From: Bacteriovoracaceae bacterium
GTDB lineage: Bacteria; Bdellovibrionota; Bacteriovoracia; Bacteriovoracales; Bacteriovoracaceae
NCBI GenBank assembly: GCA_007116425.1
Contig: SKIL01000323.1
Location: 1-8,355, forward strand
Reading direction: 5' to 3'
Length of the DNA stretch: 8,355 bases
This document shows, piece by piece, positions 5,721 to 8,355 of this stretch (its first letter is position 1; each line of letters opens with the position of its first letter). Below the pieces are notes generated by a model. That model was not told the DNA's origin and searched no databases. It saw nothing but the letters and a program-made list of their open reading frames with translations. The position numbers were made by a program, and so were the translations under genes.

Positions 5721-6401
5721 ATGGAAGCACTTAAGATTGAAACATTTCCCGTTGGTAGTTTTTCTTGCAATTGTTCAATTATTTATTCGGATATCACTAA
5801 AGAGTGCGTTATTATTGATCCAGGTGATGACCTTGAGTTGATTACTCAAGTCATTCAGGAGAGATCACTTGTGGTTAAGAAACTGCTTCACACGCATGCT
5901 CATTTTGATCATATTGGATGCTCTAAGGATCTTGCATCAAATACGGGGGCCAAGCTTTTCTTGCATCGAGGGGACGATGAGTTGTATCGCGCTTTAAGTG
6001 CTCAAACCATGATGTTCGGCTTACCACCAAGAGAGCCTGGTAAAATTGATGATTACTTAGAGGATGGTCAAGTTTTTGGGCTAGAAGAGGGTGCTGATGA
6101 TCATATTCATGATACTCGGATAAAATCTTTTCTCAAGACAATCTATACTCCAGGACATACTGAAGGTTCTTGCTGTTTTTATTCGGAGCTCTTTGAGACT
6201 CCGCTCTTGTTTGCTGGTGATACTTTATTTCGAAGCTCTATTGGGCGCACCGATCTGCCAGGTGGGGACTTTGAGAAAATTAAAAAATCGATTTCGCAGC
6301 GACTTTACCAATTGCCTGATGAGACACAAGTCATTACTGGTCATGGACCTAGTACTCGAATTTTTGAGGAGAAGCGCACGAACCCATTTGTTCGTGCTTA
6401 A
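5721..6401 (+). CDS. Metallo-beta-lactamase-fold hydrolase, glyoxalase II (YcbL/GloB)-like
   Basis: This 226-residue protein has every metal ligand of the glyoxalase II-type fold: HAHFDH (H59, H61, D63, H64), H146 in TPGHTEG, D167 in FAGDTLF and H208 in TGHGP. The opening IETFPVGSFSCNCSII and the stretch SIGRTDLPGGD after D167 are typical of the short YcbL-type hydrolases. These lack the long C-terminal substrate domain of classical GloB and can hydrolyse S-lactoylglutathione or related thioesters. The protein is probably cytosolic, with two metal ions. The start at 5721 matches family N-termini, with a partial ribosome site (GTGAT) just before it; the in-frame ATG at 5703 would add six residues and is possible. 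The frame stays open further upstream, but that part overlaps the divergent gene. Its stop interlocks with that of the convergent symporter gene. The exact thioester or lactone substrate cannot be read from the sequence. Confidence 0.9.
   Translation: MEALKIETFPVGSFSCNCSIIYSDITKECVIIDPGDDLELITQVIQERSLVVKKLLHTHAHFDHIGCSKDLASNTGAKLFLHRGDDELYRALSAQTMMFGLPPREPGKIDDYLEDGQVFGLEEGADDHIHDTRIKSFLKTIYTPGHTEGSCCFYSELFETPLLFAGDTLFRSSIGRTDLPGGDFEKIKKSISQRLYQLPDETQVITGHGPSTRIFEEKRTNPFVRA
6376..6397. repeat. Perfect inverted repeat at the convergent gene junction
   Basis: GCACGAAC (6376-6383) and GTTCGTGC (6390-6397) form an 8-bp perfect stem with a 6-nt loop. It covers the last codons of the hydrolase gene and lies immediately after the symporter stop on the other strand. 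Neither side has a real T-run, so it is not a standard intrinsic terminator. A transcript from either direction would nevertheless fold here, which could slow polymerase or protect the mRNA 3' end. Confidence 0.55.
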
Positions 6402-7840
6402 GCATTATCCTTAATATCTTGAATGGCCTGCTCACTGAGACGGTTGAATCCTATTAAATTAAAAATAAAATAGACTGTTATTCCTGCAATTAAACCTGGA
6501 GCAATTTCATAGATATAGTCACCAAGGCCAAGTTGTCGCCATAGAATGGTTGTAGTGAAGCCGGTTAAGACCATTCCAATTCCCGTTATCTCTGAAACTT
6601 TTCTTCCCAGTGAATAAACGAGAAGAAGTGGCCCAAATGCACCTGCCAGTACTGACCAAGCGATGAGAACTAAGTTAAAAACATTTTCAGTTCCAAATAA
6701 TGCAATATAAAGTGCAATGAGCGTAACAGTTACAGTTGCACCTTTTGTGACATAGTAATTATCTCTAAGTTTGGGAACAATATCTCTCGTGAGTGAAGCC
6801 GAGCAACTTAAAATAAGCGAATCTGCTGTGGACATTGTCGCTGCAAAAAGACCGGCCAAGACAACACCGACTGCTACGGCCGGAAGGAGTTGAAGTGAGA
6901 TCATCGGAAGTGCAAGTTCTGCATCGAATTCACTCGAGGCCGGAATGAGAAGTCTTGCCAGTAAACCTACACCAATAGTCATCGCGTAGAAGGCGATAAA
7001 CCAGCTGTAGTAATAGGCCCTAACGCGATTAATATTTTCTGCGTCATCTAATGTCATGAACCGAACCATAATATGAGGTTGTCCAACAACCCCGAAGCCC
7101 GCAAATACCCATCCAATCACAAATAGGGAAGCACCTGTAAAGCCTGGTGTGGCCAGCTTCTCTGGAAACAAATTAGTATATGTTGATGAAACTTCCCCTA
7201 GGGCCGTCGCAAACTGTCCGATACCACCCACTTCGTTGACTCCAACCAAAAGTAACATTCCCATGGCAATGATCATGACAAATGACTGCGCTGCATCTGT
7301 CCAAATTGATGCTCTAATCCCACCGGCCATGCAATAAAGAAAAACCATGACGGCACCAATAATTGCACCAGTACTATAGTCCCAGTTAAAAAGTACGTGG
7401 AGTGCTTTACTTCCTGCTTTGAGCTGTGCTCCTGCATAAGTTCCAAGAAATAAAAGAGTAATAATTCCCACTATAAGGCGTAGCTTTTCGTAATTAGTAC
7501 CATGCCAGCGAGAGAGAACTCCACCAAAGCTAATTAATTCATGTTTTTCAGTGGCAACCCTAAGACGCTTGTGAATGTACTGTGAGGCCACGAAGTCTCC
7601 AAAAATCCATCCGATCATAATCCAAATTGATGAGAGACCTACAGTATAAGTGAAGCCGATCATCCCAATGAACATATAGCCCGAGTTATTTGTGGCAACG
7701 GCCGAAAGTGCAACTAACCAGGGTTGAACGCTTGAGCTGGCAACGAGGTAGTCCTCATTGTTTCCACGACTTTTAAATGCTGATAATAATCCAATTCCAA
7801 CAAAAACAAGTAAGAAAAATACAAAACTGGCCACAACCAT
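6398..7840 (-). CDS. PutP-like sodium:solute symporter (SSS family)
   Basis: This 480-residue inner-membrane protein carries many hydrophobic helices, as expected for the 12-13 helix SSS family, which imports a solute driven by a sodium gradient. Family blocks are clear: AGGIRASIWTDAAQSFVM (172-189), GQPHIMVRFM (253-262, a hallmark of PutP-like members) and AGLFAATMSTADSLILS (329-345), which holds the Ser-Thr pair (S337, T338) corresponding to the sodium-site residues of PutP. At the place of the essential first-helix Asp of E. coli PutP (SDMSGW) the sequence reads TNNSGY (50-55), with Asn instead. Proline is the closest guess for the substrate, but another solute is possible. AAAGGA (7849-7854) lies eight bases before the ATG at 7840. 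The gene follows the TatD-like gene on the same strand, but a terminator lies between them, so it may have its own promoter. Its stop overlaps that of the convergent hydrolase gene by 4 nt. Confidence 0.92.
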   Translation of the reverse strand: MVVASFVFFLLVFVGIGLLSAFKSRGNNEDYLVASSSVQPWLVALSAVATNNSGYMFIGMIGFTYTVGLSSIWIMIGWIFGDFVASQYIHKRLRVATEKHELISFGGVLSRWHGTNYEKLRLIVGIITLLFLGTYAGAQLKAGSKALHVLFNWDYSTGAIIGAVMVFLYCMAGGIRASIWTDAAQSFVMIIAMGMLLLVGVNEVGGIGQFATALGEVSSTYTNLFPEKLATPGFTGASLFVIGWVFAGFGVVGQPHIMVRFMTLDDAENINRVRAYYYSWFIAFYAMTIGVGLLARLLIPASSEFDAELALPMISLQLLPAVAVGVVLAGLFAATMSTADSLILSCSASLTRDIVPKLRDNYYVTKGATVTVTLIALYIALFGTENVFNLVLIAWSVLAGAFGPLLLVYSLGRKVSEITGIGMVLTGFTTTILWRQLGLGDYIYEIAPGLIAGITVYFIFNLIGFNRLSEQAIQDIKDNA

Positions 7841-7865
7841 ATAGGAAGTCCTTTAGTCAGTAGGC

Positions 7866-7887
7866 AAAAAAAGTAAGATATTCTTAC
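7866..7887 (-). terminator. Intrinsic terminator of the TatD-like gene
   Basis: Read on the minus strand, GTAAGA (7887-7882) and TCTTAC (7878-7873) pair perfectly around an ATA loop, and seven T follow (7872-7866). It lies 13 bp after the TatD-like stop at 7901. The stem is short and AT-rich, so termination may be incomplete and allow some read-through into the symporter gene. Confidence 0.75.
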
Positions 7888-7900
7888 GGCCTAAAGCAAA

Positions 7901-8355
7901 TTATTTTAATATAAAGTTGATTGTAGAATTTCTAAGGCGATCGTTCAAGTTGTCTGAATTTAGAGGTGATTTTTGAATAATCTCTTGAATTGAGTATTCC
8001 GTATCGTCTGTTTCATACAGAATACGTCCTTTGGGAATCGAACTCATACTTTTGTGGCCCTTTGATTCTGGACGAAACAATTTGTCCCCATAGCTAAAGT
8101 AGGTGTCAAGCTGCATGAACTGGTCTACCGTTTTCTCGTTTCCATTAAAATCATGCAGTATGACGGGGCCACTAAAATGATTATTTTTAAGTTGCGAATA
8201 GACTTCACTGTAAGCGCGGACACAGTGAATAATTAACGGTGATTTGATTGTTATTGCTAACTCGATATGTCTTTGAAAAATTTCAAGTTGGGTCTCCCAA
8301 GAATTATTATTTTTTTTGGCGCTTATCTTGTCCAGGCCTGTTTCTCCCACAAAAC
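7901..8355 (-). CDS. TatD-family metal-dependent hydrolase, partial (N-terminus beyond the right edge)
   Basis: The 151 visible codons are the C-terminal two thirds of a TatD-type TIM-barrel hydrolase. These are usually magnesium-dependent DNases or phosphoesterases of about 220-260 residues. Visible family blocks in order are VGETGLDK, QLEIFQRHIELA, SPLIIHCVRAYSEV (metal-binding His), ILHDFNGN (second His, in place of the more common H-C-F-S-G), and RILYETDDTEYSI with the metal-binding Asp. The first metal site (H-x-H near the N-terminus) is outside the window. The GTG at 8350 is not a start, because GETGLDK sits in the middle of the family alignment and the frame continues to the edge. The tail after ETDD is short and lacks the usual R-N-E-P loop, resembling the compact TatD relatives with S-I-E-E after ETDD, as found in Bacteroidetes-type members. 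It ends in a terminator at 7866-7887. Confidence 0.88.
   Translation of the reverse strand, partial: FVGETGLDKISAKKNNNSWETQLEIFQRHIELAITIKSPLIIHCVRAYSEVYSQLKNNHFSGPVILHDFNGNEKTVDQFMQLDTYFSYGDKLFRPESKGHKSMSSIPKGRILYETDDTEYSIQEIIQKSPLNSDNLNDRLRNSTINFILK

Noticed and set aside
5657..5770. Upstream extension of the GNAT-nitrilase frame
   Set aside because: It has no ribosome site and would overlap the divergent hydrolase gene; AAAGG before 5656 supports the shorter start.
6193..6414. 73-codon plus-strand frame
   Set aside because: It overlaps the hydrolase gene in another frame and has no homology-like features.
7149..7337. 62-codon plus-strand frame
   Set aside because: Antisense to the symporter, where membrane-protein codon bias leaves open frames.

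Overview
The window is an AT-rich stretch of a Gram-negative bacterial chromosome, densely packed with protein genes. Exported proteins with N-terminal signal segments, a lytic-transglycosylase-like protein, an L25/CTC-type ribosomal protein and a GNAT-nitrilase fusion would fit a low-GC deltaproteobacterial or Bdellovibrionota-like organism (Bacteriovorax type). That placement is an impression from gene content and protein style. No rRNA or phylogenetic marker confirms it. I see no tRNA, rRNA, CRISPR array, insertion sequence or phage gene.

Layout. Positions 1-1644 (minus strand) hold a two-gene unit: an exported protein with a lysozyme-fold, SLT-like signature, then an unrecognised exported protein that runs off the left edge. 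A 231-bp divergent gap (1645-1875) leads to rplY (plus), whose leader carries a perfect hairpin just before a strong ribosome site. rplY ends in a clear intrinsic terminator. A class I methyltransferase-like gene (plus) starts only 17 bp after it and carries a second terminator-like hairpin inside its own first 110 bases. Positions 3376-5656 (minus) hold a GNAT-nitrilase fusion followed, with an 8-nt overlap, by a Dph6/DUF71-type PP-loop ATP pyrophosphatase. Diverging from the fusion gene is a glyoxalase II-like metallo-beta-lactamase hydrolase (plus). Its stop codon interlocks with that of a convergent PutP-like sodium/solute symporter (minus), with a perfect hairpin at the junction. At the right edge is the C-terminal part of a TatD-family metal-dependent hydrolase (minus), ended by its own intrinsic terminator.

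How the genes may work together. Most are housekeeping or accessory metabolic genes. The most suggestive unit is the coupled nitrilase and PP-loop ligase pair. A nitrilase-fold amidase can release ammonia, and Dph6-type enzymes use ATP and ammonia to turn a carboxylate into an amide. The same chemistry is joined in glutamine-dependent NAD synthetase, though there with a different PP-loop family. The pair could therefore be a two-protein amidotransferase with an additional acyltransferase domain; this is inference. Three non-coding structures also deserve attention: the rplY leader hairpin, the terminator-like hairpin inside the methyltransferase gene, and the hairpin at the hydrolase/symporter junction.
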